Shown here in pieces: positions 23,212 through 31,861 of a stretch of DNA of 53,838 nucleotides (position 1 is the stretch's first letter; every line of letters starts with the position of its first letter). A model generated the notes under the pieces. It had not been told where the DNA came from, did no database searches, and was given only the letters and a program-made list of their open reading frames with translations. A program made the position numbers and the translations under genes. The stretch comes from Mycolicibacterium sp. P9-64 (GTDB lineage: Bacteria; Actinomycetota; Actinomycetes; Mycobacteriales; Mycobacteriaceae): positions 1 to 53,838 of the forward strand of contig NZ_NPKO01000020.1 in assembly GCF_008329605.1 (NCBI RefSeq), written 5' to 3'.

Positions 23212-24179
23212 TTGGCAGGCTCGTTCGTCATGGGCTTCTTCAGGACGGTCAGGTTTGCGACGCGCCAATGGCCGTCACCTGCCCGCTCGAAGTCCACCCG
23301 CACGGTCGCGGTGATGAACTTCAGGCTCTTCGCGTCGGCGCCTCGCTGTCCTTGAAGCGCCACCAACATCGCGGCCTGCTTCGGGGACGCCGACAGCACG
23401 GCGCTGCTCACGGCCCAGTACTCGTTGGAGGTCGCGCCCGCCTTCTGGACGGCTTCCTGCTGGCTGATCAACTGCGCCCGATACCCGTCGGTTGCCAGCG
23501 CCTGCGCCCTGGCGAAGTCGTCCTTCAGTGTCGTGCTGCCGTAGCTCAGCATCTGCTCGACCATCCGCGGACCCTGCTCCGCGATCTCGGTACGGGTCTT
23601 CTCGACGGCCCGATCGTGCCGGTACACCGTGGCGTAGCCCAGCCCGTTGCCCCCAACACACAGCAGTGCGACCACCAGGAACACGATGCCCGCGGTCCGG
23701 CGCACGTTGCCCCGTGCGGGTTCGACGACCCTGGCTTCCGTGCGCAACAGCAGATCCGCGAAGGTCCGGTTCCTTCCGTCCCACAGCGGCCACAGCCATC
23801 CGACGAACAGGCTCACGGTGTCCAACAGGTGAGCGACGTCGCGAAGCAACAACCGGGCGATGCCTGCCTGCGCACCGGACCGAGTCACGACGCGAATGCC
23901 GAACACCGCTCGACCAAGGCTCCATCCAGTCAGCACCGGTAGCAGCCATCGGTTCACGGCCGTCGCGATGAACGCCAACACGACGACCACCACGTACACC
24001 CACCACAACCAGCTCCACTGCGACGTGGTCAGCGCAAGAAGCCACATCGTGGCGATCACGGCAACGGCGGGCAACGTGTCCACGGCCAGCGCCCCTGCGC
24101 GCACCGGCCAAGAGGCGTAGCGGATGGACTCCTGATCCGTTGCCGGTGATTCCGTCGCGGGTTCGAGCACAACCGTCAC
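23208..24179 (-). CDS. mam1B: RDD-domain Mce-associated membrane protein Mam1B
   Basis: This 323-residue protein has an RDD membrane domain at the N-terminus: RYASWPVRAGALAVDTL carries the conserved Arg-Asp pair, then several helices, including RDVAHLLDTVSLFVGWLWPLWDGRNRTFADLL. One further transmembrane helix (TAGIVFLVVALLCVGGNGLGY) and an outer Mce-associated domain complete it. The combination is what I recall for Rv0176. The GTG start overlaps the end of mam1A in a GTGA junction, and the gene end overlaps mam1C in an ATGA junction. It is predicted to assemble with the Mce1 permease complex. Confidence 0.87.
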   Translation of the reverse strand: MTVVLEPATESPATDQESIRYASWPVRAGALAVDTLPAVAVIATMWLLALTTSQWSWLWWVYVVVVVLAFIATAVNRWLLPVLTGWSLGRAVFGIRVVTRSGAQAGIARLLLRDVAHLLDTVSLFVGWLWPLWDGRNRTFADLLLRTEARVVEPARGNVRRTAGIVFLVVALLCVGGNGLGYATVYRHDRAVEKTRTEIAEQGPRMVEQMLSYGSTTLKDDFARAQALATDGYRAQLISQQEAVQKAGATSNEYWAVSSAVLSASPKQAAMLVALQGQRGADAKSLKFITATVRVDFERAGDGHWRVANLTVLKKPMTNEPAK

Positions 24180-24934
24180 GACGTGACCTGATCCAGTTTG
24201 GCGACCTTGTACGTGCCGTCGGCGGGAGCCATCTGCACCCGCAACCGGTAGCCCTGTTCCTGATCGGCGGCCTGTGAGTTGGTCACCTTCACGCGCACCG
24301 CGACCAGCACGTCGACGGAATCGTCGGGGTTGTGTCGTTCGACGGCGGCCCGCAGATCGGACACCTTCACGTTCACGCTGGCCACCTGATAGGCGTCGAC
24401 CAACATTCCGGCGAACAAGTTGGCCTGCACGGCGAAGTCACCCGTCGAGCACTCGAGGATCTTCGTCTGGCTGGCCGCCATCGCCGCGGTGTCGGGCGCC
24501 TGCGTCGCAGCGACGCATTCCTTGGCGCGTTCGAGAGCGAGGGCGTCGTCGCGAGCGATCGCCTCGCTCTGGTCGTGAGAGCGAAGTGCAAGGTATCCGC
24601 CGACGCCAACGCCAGCGGTCAGGAGCAATAACGCCGCACAGATCGCGACGAACCATCCACGGCCCAGACGCTCGGGACGCCGTGTCACGGCATCCGGCTC
24701 ACCCGAATCCGCCTGCTCTGCGTCCTCGCTCTGCTCTGTCAGTTCTGTCGCGACCGAATCATCCGGTGCGTCGGTGTCGTCCAGTGCTTCGGTTTCCTGT
24801 CCTCGGACCACATTTCCCGGGTCGCTCCGCTGGAGCCGCGCTTGCGTGGACTGCCCTCGGACCACACTTCCCGGGTCGCTTCGCTCCCGCCCTCCGGAGG
24901 GGTTCAGCTGGCTGGCGCCAGCATCTCCTTCCAT
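24176..24934 (-). CDS. mam1A: Mce-associated membrane protein Mam1A with an in-frame repeat in the N-terminus
   Basis: This 252-residue protein has an acidic cytoplasmic N-terminus, one membrane helix (FVAICAALLLLTAGVGVGGYLAL, about residues 95-117) and an outer Mce-associated domain (VYV-like sheet region NPDDSVDVLVAVRVKVTNS). It corresponds to Rv0175. Residues of about 15-50 contain two 18-residue copies built on RSDPG(S/N)VVRGQ. They are encoded by a duplicated 31-base DNA repeat (24801-24885) that also occurs as shorter cores elsewhere in the window. The ATG at 24934 overlaps the end of mce1F by 31 bases. The original start may have been further in, before repeat invasion. Confidence 0.82.
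   Translation of the reverse strand: MEGDAGASQLNPSGGRERSDPGSVVRGQSTQARLQRSDPGNVVRGQETEALDDTDAPDDSVATELTEQSEDAEQADSGEPDAVTRRPERLGRGWFVAICAALLLLTAGVGVGGYLALRSHDQSEAIARDDALALERAKECVAATQAPDTAAMAASQTKILECSTGDFAVQANLFAGMLVDAYQVASVNVKVSDLRAAVERHNPDDSVDVLVAVRVKVTNSQAADQEQGYRLRVQMAPADGTYKVAKLDQVTS
24801..24885. repeat. Two copies of a 31-base repeat inside mam1A
   Basis: Copies at 24801-24831 and 24855-24885 agree at 29 of 31 bases and are exactly 54 bases apart, keeping the reading frame. The second copy contains the complement of the GAGCGAAGCGAC core found at 3607 and at 51395-51515. Confidence 0.75.
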
Positions 24935-26451
24935 CCGTCGTCTCCTGTTTTATTCGAATTCGTCACGGTGTAATTCACACCGTTGGGTCCAACGACCTCA
25001 CCACTGGACGGGCTGTAGATCGCCGCCGGGCCTGATGCCGGAGTGTAGATGCACGGGTTGGGCTGCTGACCACTGCATGCGACGCTGCCCGAACCCGGCG
25101 CGGTGAGCGGGTCACTCGACGGCGGCGGCGTTCCCGGCAACTGATCGGCAGGCAGCGGGTTCATCCCGTTGTTGACCGTCGGTGCCGGGACCACGTAACC
25201 GGGTTTCACCGGCTGATCGCACCGCGCTCCTGCGGCCGGACAGGTGAGAATCTGGTTCGGGTCCCCGTACCAGGGATTGGTGCCCAGCGGGGTGTACGGC
25301 TCGTTGCTGTGGCATTCGGCAGGCGTCGCCGCGCGCTTGCCTGGCACGTCAGCACACGGATAGTTGCGCGCACCACGAACCACGTTGCCCTGGAAGTCCT
25401 TCGGGATCTTGCAGTAGGTGGCAGGCGGCAGTGGCGCGAGGCTGGTGTCAGCCGGTGAACGCCACTCCGATGCCGGCAGGAATCCCGTCAGACACGGTGG
25501 CGGCTGGCCGATCGACAGACCGAAGTGCAGCAGACCCTCGCCATCGAAGATGGTGGCGGTCTGGGCGATCGTCCCGATTTGAGGAAGGATCACCAGGGAC
25601 TGCTCGAGCCCCTTGTGATAGCGCTTGAGCATGTCGGTGACGACCGCCGTATTCGCCAACAACTGAGGCAGTGAGTCGCGCACACCGCCGAACACTTCGT
25701 TGAGCTGATCTGCCGTCGGTGCAGCCTGCTGCAAGCCGCTGCGCAACGCCTGATCCTGCTCCGCCGTCTGCGAGGTGATCGTGTTCAGGTTCGCCGCCCA
25801 TCGCGAGATGGCGTCACCGGAGTTGACCTGGCTGTCGATGATCGGCGTCGAGTTGTTGATGATGTCGTTGACCGGGCCCAGGTTGTCCTTGAAGTCGCTG
25901 GCGATCGCGGTCGTCGAATCGACGAGGCGCTGCAACGCGGGACCTAGTCCACCCACTGCCTGCGACGTCTCCGTCAGCAGCGAGTCGATCTTCTCCTTGG
26001 GCAGAGCGGCCAGACCCTGGTTCGCCGAGTCCAACGCCGGGCCGACCTCACTGGGCACCGAGCTCTTCGTGATCGTGGCACCCCCTGCGAGGTACTGGCC
26101 CGGGTTGCCCGTGGACACCAGGTCCAGGTACTGCTCACCGATCGCCGACACCGAGTGCACGTTGGCCGTCGCATCCGCAGGGATCCTGATGCTGCTGTCG
26201 ATGCTCATCGTGGCGCGCGCCCCGGTCTCGGTCGGAACGACCGAGACCACCTTGCCGATCTGAGTGCCGCGGTACGTCACGTTCGCCGTGGCGTACAAGC
26301 CGCCAGACTTCGGCAGCTCCGCGTACAGCTTGTACTGCCCGATACCGGCAAGGCTTGGCAGCCTCAGGTAGTACCAGCCCAGCGCTATCAGCGCGATCAG
26401 CGTGAAGATCGTGAACAGGATCAGCTGGATCTTGATGAAGCGGGTCAGCAC
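24904..26451 (-). CDS. mce1F: Mce1F, substrate-binding subunit of the Mce1 importer
   Basis: This 515-residue protein has an N-terminal membrane helix (IQLILFTIFTLIALIALGWYYL) and an MlaD-type MCE domain (about residues 40-120; LYATANVTYRGTQIGKVVSV and SVSAIGEQYLDLV). A helical region with long heptads follows and builds the tunnel in Mce hexamers. The tail is Pro- and Gly-rich with paired cysteines (CKIPKDF, CADVPG, CIYTP). It is one of six different MCE proteins that form a periplasm-spanning path for fatty or mycolic acids. The GTG start is 3 bases after mce1E ends. Confidence 0.93.
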   Translation of the reverse strand: MLTRFIKIQLILFTIFTLIALIALGWYYLRLPSLAGIGQYKLYAELPKSGGLYATANVTYRGTQIGKVVSVVPTETGARATMSIDSSIRIPADATANVHSVSAIGEQYLDLVSTGNPGQYLAGGATITKSSVPSEVGPALDSANQGLAALPKEKIDSLLTETSQAVGGLGPALQRLVDSTTAIASDFKDNLGPVNDIINNSTPIIDSQVNSGDAISRWAANLNTITSQTAEQDQALRSGLQQAAPTADQLNEVFGGVRDSLPQLLANTAVVTDMLKRYHKGLEQSLVILPQIGTIAQTATIFDGEGLLHFGLSIGQPPPCLTGFLPASEWRSPADTSLAPLPPATYCKIPKDFQGNVVRGARNYPCADVPGKRAATPAECHSNEPYTPLGTNPWYGDPNQILTCPAAGARCDQPVKPGYVVPAPTVNNGMNPLPADQLPGTPPPSSDPLTAPGSGSVACSGQQPNPCIYTPASGPAAIYSPSSGEVVGPNGVNYTVTNSNKTGDDGWKEMLAPAS

Positions 26452-26454
26452 GGC

Positions 26455-27609
26455 TCACTCACCCCTTTCCACCAGCGGGCCACCAGGTGCGTTGTGCGCG
26501 TTCGGGGTGAACCGCACATCCGGGATCATCGTCGCCGGGTCGCGTCCCCATGCCTGCTCGAGTGCCCGGAGCATGCCCGAGACACCGGTGCCGGTGAGGA
26601 GCCCGTTGTCGATGGCCGACAGCGTCAGGTCGACGTTGAGCGAGACGTTGATGTAGTCACCGCGGATGACCTTCGGCACGTTCTCGATACTGAACGGTGC
26701 GGTCAGCAGCAGTTTCAACGCGCCGACCACGTACGGCGACGCCTTGCCCAGCTGGACCAGCGGCCGCTGCAGGTTCTGCAGGTTGGTGTGGATGTCCGGG
26801 TTCGCCTGCGACAGTGTGTCGTCGGCTGCCTTGCTGATCCGGCCGAGTGCGGTGACCGCGTCGGCGAACAGATCGCGGGTGTCCGCGAAGTGCTTGATCA
26901 GCGGCGGGAACTCGGTCAGCACGCGGTCGAGGGTGTCGTTGCGCTTCGCGACGATCGACAGCAGCCGGTTGGTCGAATCGATGGCCCGGACGATGTCCTG
27001 ACGCTGCGCGTTCAGATCCCTGGTGAAGGTGTCCAACCGGCCGAGGAACTCGCGGATCTGATCCCCACGACCCGACAGGATGTTGTTGATCTCGGTCTGG
27101 ATGGTCTCCAGGTTCGGGATGCCGCCACCGGTCAGGATGGTGCCGATGCTCGCCAGCACCCGCTCGGTGGTGGGGAACGACGAGGAGTTCTTCAGCGGGA
27201 TCATGTCCCCGCTCCTGAGCAGGGTGGCGGACGGCGGATCCGTCGGCGGGTCGAGCTCCACGTGCTGCGAACCCAACAGTGACGTCTGGCCGATCTTCGC
27301 AAGGGTGTTGGAGGGCAGCTTCAGATCGGACTGGACGTCCAACGTCAGCGTGGCAATCCAGTCCTTCAGCTCGATCTTGCGGACGCTACCGACGAACACG
27401 TCGGCCACCCGGACCCGGCTGTTGACGTTGAGCGCCAACGTATCCGGGACCTGGACGTACAGCGTCATGGTGTCCTTGCCGCCTTGGACGCCACCGGGCA
27501 TCGGCACGTTCGCGATGCCCTTCCAACCACAAGAGGTCAAGATCAGCCCGGCGGCCAGCAGTGCTCCACCCCGCCGGGCGACGGTCTTCAAGTTCACACG
27601 GTTGCGCAT
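26455..27609 (-). CDS. lprK: Mce1E lipoprotein LprK
   Basis: This 384-residue member of the Mce1 complex is anchored by lipid rather than by a helix: a lipoprotein signal ends LTSC (Cys27). The MCE domain follows (VRVADVFVGSVRKIELKDW and GQTSLLGSQHVELDPP), then the helical region (LETIQTEINNILSGRGDQIREFLGRLD and onward). Position five in the six-gene set is the lipoprotein in all mycobacterial mce operons. The ATG shares one base with the TAA of mce1D (TAATG), so coupling is likely. Confidence 0.94.
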   Translation of the reverse strand: MRNRVNLKTVARRGGALLAAGLILTSCGWKGIANVPMPGGVQGGKDTMTLYVQVPDTLALNVNSRVRVADVFVGSVRKIELKDWIATLTLDVQSDLKLPSNTLAKIGQTSLLGSQHVELDPPTDPPSATLLRSGDMIPLKNSSSFPTTERVLASIGTILTGGGIPNLETIQTEINNILSGRGDQIREFLGRLDTFTRDLNAQRQDIVRAIDSTNRLLSIVAKRNDTLDRVLTEFPPLIKHFADTRDLFADAVTALGRISKAADDTLSQANPDIHTNLQNLQRPLVQLGKASPYVVGALKLLLTAPFSIENVPKVIRGDYINVSLNVDLTLSAIDNGLLTGTGVSGMLRALEQAWGRDPATMIPDVRFTPNAHNAPGGPLVERGE

Positions 27610-29222
27610 TACCCAGCCCCCTGTTCAGCGGGCAGCGGCGGCCCCGCGGGTGCGGGTCCGGAATCGGCAGGTGCGATGGCGCCCAACGGATCCCCGGCGA
27701 TCACGCCAGGTGCGGGGGCGGGAGCCGGCCCCGGCTGCGGGTACCACGGCGGTGGCAGCGGCGTGTTCTCGCTGTAGGCGTTCGGCGGGCCCGCCTGGTG
27801 CGGTCCACCGAACGTCGGCGGCGCAGGCGGCACCACGATGTCGGGTCCGCCCATCAACTCGGCAAGCGACTCCGGGGTCAGCATGTTCGCGGTGAACGGC
27901 TGCACGTCGACACCCTGCATGCCCGGCGCAACGACCCAGCCCGGCTCGTGGTTTCCGAACGAGAACAACGTGTCACGCGACCAGATGCCTGGCACGGTGG
28001 TGTCCTTGTAGCCGGGCGGCGGCTGCAGCCGCGGCTCGGAGTAGGCGATCTGCTTGGGCAGCGTCATCGCGCTGGTGAGCATGTTCAGGCCGAACGGCAG
28101 GGTGTTGAACTTGATCGCGTCAAGGATCGGCCCCAGGTACTGCGCGCACAGTTCGGCGGAGTCCTGGTAGCCGAGGCGGCTGCCCGCCTGAATCGCGCTG
28201 CACAAGAACTGCATCGGGTTGGCGAAGTTGTTGATCACCGGCAGGCCGACGACACCACCCGCGACGGGCGACGAGATGTTGACCGCGTTGGCGGCGAGGT
28301 TGGGGAACACGTGCAGGGTCGTCTCGAGGCCGTTGCGCGGCTCGGGCTGCAGGATCGCGCTCGTCACGTCGGCCAGCTTGTTCACGTCGCCGGTCAGCAC
28401 CGAGGCGTTGTCCTTGAGGAAGCCTCGCGTGGTGGTCAGCAGTTGGTTGAGATCCCGCAGCGCCGTCGACACTTCCCGGTCGGTGTTGGTGAACGCATTG
28501 GTGAATTTCGCGAGGTTGTTGTTGAGCTCCACGAACTGTTGATCGCTCTTGTAGAGCGCGTTGACGAACAGCGCAAGGCTCTTCACCACGCCGAAGAAGT
28601 CGCCGCGACCCTGGTTCAGTGTCGTGAGCGCCTCGGACAGGCTGTTGAGCGTCTGGTTGATCTCCGCGCCCTTGCCATTCAGACCATCCGCGAAGGACTC
28701 GATGACGTCACCGAACGGGCCCTTGGGCTGTTCCTTGGTCGGCCCGAGATCGGTGAGGATTCGGTTGATCGAGTCACGCAGCTCGTCGTACTCGACGGGC
28801 ACCTGAGTGCGGTCGATCGGGATGACGGCGCCGTCCTCCAGCTCCGGTCCGCCGGTGTACGGCGGTGCCAGCTGGATGGTGCGCGATGCCACCAGGCTCG
28901 GGTTGAGCACCGATGCGGTGACGTTGTTCGGCACCTTGTACTTGGACGAGTAGGTGAACGTCACCTTCATCTTGTCGCCTGCCGGTTCGATCGAGTCGAT
29001 CTTGCCGACCTGCACGCCCATGATCTGGACCTTGTCACCCGCGTAGAGCGCCAGGGTCTGGGGGAAGTAGGCGACGACCGTGTTGGTCGTCAGCTTCTTG
29101 TAGAACTGCCAGCCGACGGTCGCGAGGACCAAGCCAAGGATCACCACGATCGTTCCGACGATGATCGACGCACGGCTCAGTGCTGGTAGCCGGATGTTGC
29201 GGATGTTGAAGATGGTCGACAT
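27609..29222 (-). CDS. mce1D: Mce1D, substrate-binding subunit of the Mce1 importer
   Basis: This 537-residue protein has a single N-terminal membrane helix (ASIIVGTIVVILGLVLATVGW, about residues 18-38), an MCE domain (LYAGDKVQIMGVQVGKIDSI and ASVLNPSLVASRTIQL), a long helical region with LSEALTTLNQGRGDFFGVVKSLA, and an extended Pro-rich C-terminal tail (APAPAPGV and similar). It forms part of the hexameric Mce1 channel across the periplasm. It follows mce1C by 9 bases and shares one base with mce1E. Confidence 0.93.
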   Translation of the reverse strand: MSTIFNIRNIRLPALSRASIIVGTIVVILGLVLATVGWQFYKKLTTNTVVAYFPQTLALYAGDKVQIMGVQVGKIDSIEPAGDKMKVTFTYSSKYKVPNNVTASVLNPSLVASRTIQLAPPYTGGPELEDGAVIPIDRTQVPVEYDELRDSINRILTDLGPTKEQPKGPFGDVIESFADGLNGKGAEINQTLNSLSEALTTLNQGRGDFFGVVKSLALFVNALYKSDQQFVELNNNLAKFTNAFTNTDREVSTALRDLNQLLTTTRGFLKDNASVLTGDVNKLADVTSAILQPEPRNGLETTLHVFPNLAANAVNISSPVAGGVVGLPVINNFANPMQFLCSAIQAGSRLGYQDSAELCAQYLGPILDAIKFNTLPFGLNMLTSAMTLPKQIAYSEPRLQPPPGYKDTTVPGIWSRDTLFSFGNHEPGWVVAPGMQGVDVQPFTANMLTPESLAELMGGPDIVVPPAPPTFGGPHQAGPPNAYSENTPLPPPWYPQPGPAPAPAPGVIAGDPLGAIAPADSGPAPAGPPLPAEQGAG

Positions 29223-29231
29223 CTCGTGCCC

Positions 29232-30833
29232 CTATCCCTGTGATCCGGGTGGGAGGAACGGCGGGTTGCCTGGTAGCTGTCCGCCACCGCCGGTCTGCGG
29301 TCCCGGACCGGGAGGCGGTGGTGGCCCATCGAGTGCAGGCGGCAGCGGCGACGTGCCGTCACCCTGCAGCGATCCTGGCGCGATGTACGGATCCGACGGC
29401 TGCCCCGGCGTGGCCGGAACCGTCCTGGCCCCAGGCGGACCCGGCGCGAACGGCGGCGGCGGAATGCCGGGCACGAACGACGGGAACTCGCCGGGGAACG
29501 CGGCGCTCGGGACGCCGGGAGCGGGCACGGCCGCGGCCGGGTTGGGCGGCTGCCCAACCACATCCGGTCCCTGACCCTGGTAGTTGGCGCCGTACGGGTT
29601 GTCGCCGAACGGTCCGACGCCCAGGTGCGAGCACGGCAGCGGGTCGGCCGATGTCGGCAGACCGTCCGCGGGCGGCGTGTACGAGCACGGCGTGCCCGCG
29701 AGGACGGCAGGTCCTGGATGCTCTGGCGTGCCCTCCAACGGAGTGGGCGCAGCAGGCGGGGCGCCGTTGGCTTGGCGTTGACCGTTCGGATCCGGGAATC
29801 GGAATGCGGGCAGGCCCGAGTTGCGCCAGAACTCCTGGGGGTCGATGCCACGCTTCTTGAACGCGGCGTCCACCCACGGCTGAATGATCCAGTACGGCAA
29901 CAAGTTGACCAACATGACCTTGAAGTACGGGCCGGACGCGATGGCCTCACCAAGGGATGTGACGAACTTGCTCGCCGTCGACAGCACGTCGACCAGGTCG
30001 TACTTGCGTGCCTCGAGAGTGTCGCTGATGGTGTTCAGCTGGGTCAGCACCTTGTTGAGGTTGGGGTTGTCGTCGATGAAGCCCTTGAGCTGCGCCGAGA
30101 AGGCCCCAACGCGTTCGAGCAGCTGGCTGACCGCGTAATAGCGCTCGTTGACGGCCGCCAACAGGGTCTTGGCGTTCACCAACAGCTGGTTGATCTGCTC
30201 GCTGCGGTTGCCGAGCACGCCCGCGATCTTGTTCGCGTTGGCGAGCAGCGTCTTGATGTCCTCGTCGCGCTTTCCGATGGTGTCGGAGAAGCGCTTGACG
30301 CCATCGAGCGCCGCGCTCAGATGCGGCGAGGTCTGATCGATGGTCTCCGACAACACGTTCAGCGACTGCTTCACCGTGTCGGTGTCCCAACCGGATGACG
30401 CCTTGGTGAGGTCGAAGAAGGCGTCGTAGATCTGGTACGGCGTGGTGGTCTGGCCGAGTGGCAGAACTCCGTTGGCGCTCAACGGCTTCGAGCCACGCGG
30501 TTCGATCTCCAGGTTCTTGCGGCCCAGGATCGTGTCGGTGCGGATGTTGGCCCGGCTCTCGCTGCCGATCTTCTGACCGTTCAACGAGTATCCGATGAGT
30601 ACCTTGTCGCCTTCGATCTCCAAGGAGCGCACCTGGCCGACGTTCACGCCGGCGATCTGCACCTTGTCGCCCGCGATCAGCCCGCCGGTGTCGGTGAACT
30701 GCGCGTAGTAGGTGGGTGTCGCGAAAATCATTGGCACGCTGGCGAAACTTTGCCCAACGCCGACGACCAGCAACAAGATGAGGATGCCCATCATGCCGTT
30801 GCGGACCCGGTTCGACCCTTCCAGCGTCCTCAT
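29232..30833 (-). CDS. mce1C: Mce1C, substrate-binding subunit of the Mce1 importer
   Basis: This 533-residue protein has one membrane helix (GMMGILILLLVVGVGQSF, about residues 13-30), an MCE domain (LIAGDKVQIAGVNVGQVRSL and DTILGRKNLEIEP) and a helical section (LANANKIAGVLGNRSEQINQLL). The C-terminal tail of about 170 residues is very rich in Pro and Gly and is likely disordered at the outer end. The ATG at 30833 overlaps the TGA of mce1B in an ATGA junction, which fixes the start. Confidence 0.93.
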   Translation of the reverse strand: MRTLEGSNRVRNGMMGILILLLVVGVGQSFASVPMIFATPTYYAQFTDTGGLIAGDKVQIAGVNVGQVRSLEIEGDKVLIGYSLNGQKIGSESRANIRTDTILGRKNLEIEPRGSKPLSANGVLPLGQTTTPYQIYDAFFDLTKASSGWDTDTVKQSLNVLSETIDQTSPHLSAALDGVKRFSDTIGKRDEDIKTLLANANKIAGVLGNRSEQINQLLVNAKTLLAAVNERYYAVSQLLERVGAFSAQLKGFIDDNPNLNKVLTQLNTISDTLEARKYDLVDVLSTASKFVTSLGEAIASGPYFKVMLVNLLPYWIIQPWVDAAFKKRGIDPQEFWRNSGLPAFRFPDPNGQRQANGAPPAAPTPLEGTPEHPGPAVLAGTPCSYTPPADGLPTSADPLPCSHLGVGPFGDNPYGANYQGQGPDVVGQPPNPAAAVPAPGVPSAAFPGEFPSFVPGIPPPPFAPGPPGARTVPATPGQPSDPYIAPGSLQGDGTSPLPPALDGPPPPPGPGPQTGGGGQLPGNPPFLPPGSQG

Positions 30834-31861
30834 TGCGGCGTGCACCTTCCCGAGGGCTGCGACCACACCTTGACCGTGCGGACGGGTCCGCCCGGTTGTA
30901 GGCCGTTCAGTCGCAGCGTGACGTCGCAGGCATAGAAGTTGAAGAAGTCACCGTAGATGCCACCCGCGCGGCCCAAGATCTTCAGGGCGTTCGGCAGCTT
31001 GCTCACGACGTCGTTGAACTCCGCCGTTTGGTCGATCAGAGGCTGCTGGAGGACCTCGAGTTCCGTCACGGTCTTCTGCAGCAGCGGACGGTTGTCGCCG
31101 AGCAGGTCGGCGACGGAACCTGCGGCATCGCTGATGTCGGCGACCGACGATGCGATCGGGTCGGCGCGGTTCTTCAAGCTGGTGATCAACTGCTCGAAGT
31201 TCTGCACGGTCTCGTCGAACTGCTGCTGGTGCTTGACGGTGGTGTCGAGCACGACGTTGAGGTTGCGGACCACCTCGCCGATGGCCTGGTCCCGATCGGC
31301 CAGTGTCGACGTCAGCTCGCTCGTCTGGTCGAGGATGTCGTTGATGGTGCCGCCCTGGCCCTGGAAGATCGTGATGATCGACTGGGCGATGTTGTTGACC
31401 TTGTCCGGATCGAGCGCCCGGAACAGCGGCCGGAACCCACCGATCAGCGCGTCGAGGTCGAGTGCGGGCTGGGTGCGATCAACCGGAATGGTGCCGCCGG
31501 CGGGCAGCTTCTTCTGGTCGTCGCCCTTCTTCAGTTCGAGGTAGCGGTCACCGATGAGGTTGAGGTAGCGGATCGAGGCCGTGGTGCCCTGGAACAGCGG
31601 CAGCGACCGGTCGACGGAGAAGTGAACCTCGGCTTCGGTTCCGCCGTTGATGAGCTCGACCTTGTCGACCTTGCCGACCTCGACGCCGGAGGCGCGGACG
31701 AACTCTCCGGACTTGAGACCGCTGGCGCTCTTGAAGATCGCCGTGTAGCCAGTCGTGCGGTCGAACCGCAGTTGGCCGAACACCACGATGATGACTGCGG
31801 TGAACATGAGCAGCACCAAGGCAAAGGCGCCGAGCTTGATCGCTGTACCGGTAATCCTCAT
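30830..31861 (-). CDS. mce1B: Mce1B, substrate-binding subunit of the Mce1 importer
   Basis: This 343-residue protein is the shortest of the six MCE subunits and lacks a long tail. It has an N-terminal helix (LGAFALVLLMFTAVIIVVFG, about residues 10-29), an MCE domain (LKSGEFVRASGVEVGKVDKVEL and IRYLNLIGDRYLELKKG) and helical heptads through residue 290. It ends with a cysteine pair region (YACDVTLRL and SGRCTPQ). The ATG overlaps the TGA of mce1A in an ATGA junction. Confidence 0.93.
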   Translation of the reverse strand: MRITGTAIKLGAFALVLLMFTAVIIVVFGQLRFDRTTGYTAIFKSASGLKSGEFVRASGVEVGKVDKVELINGGTEAEVHFSVDRSLPLFQGTTASIRYLNLIGDRYLELKKGDDQKKLPAGGTIPVDRTQPALDLDALIGGFRPLFRALDPDKVNNIAQSIITIFQGQGGTINDILDQTSELTSTLADRDQAIGEVVRNLNVVLDTTVKHQQQFDETVQNFEQLITSLKNRADPIASSVADISDAAGSVADLLGDNRPLLQKTVTELEVLQQPLIDQTAEFNDVVSKLPNALKILGRAGGIYGDFFNFYACDVTLRLNGLQPGGPVRTVKVWSQPSGRCTPQ

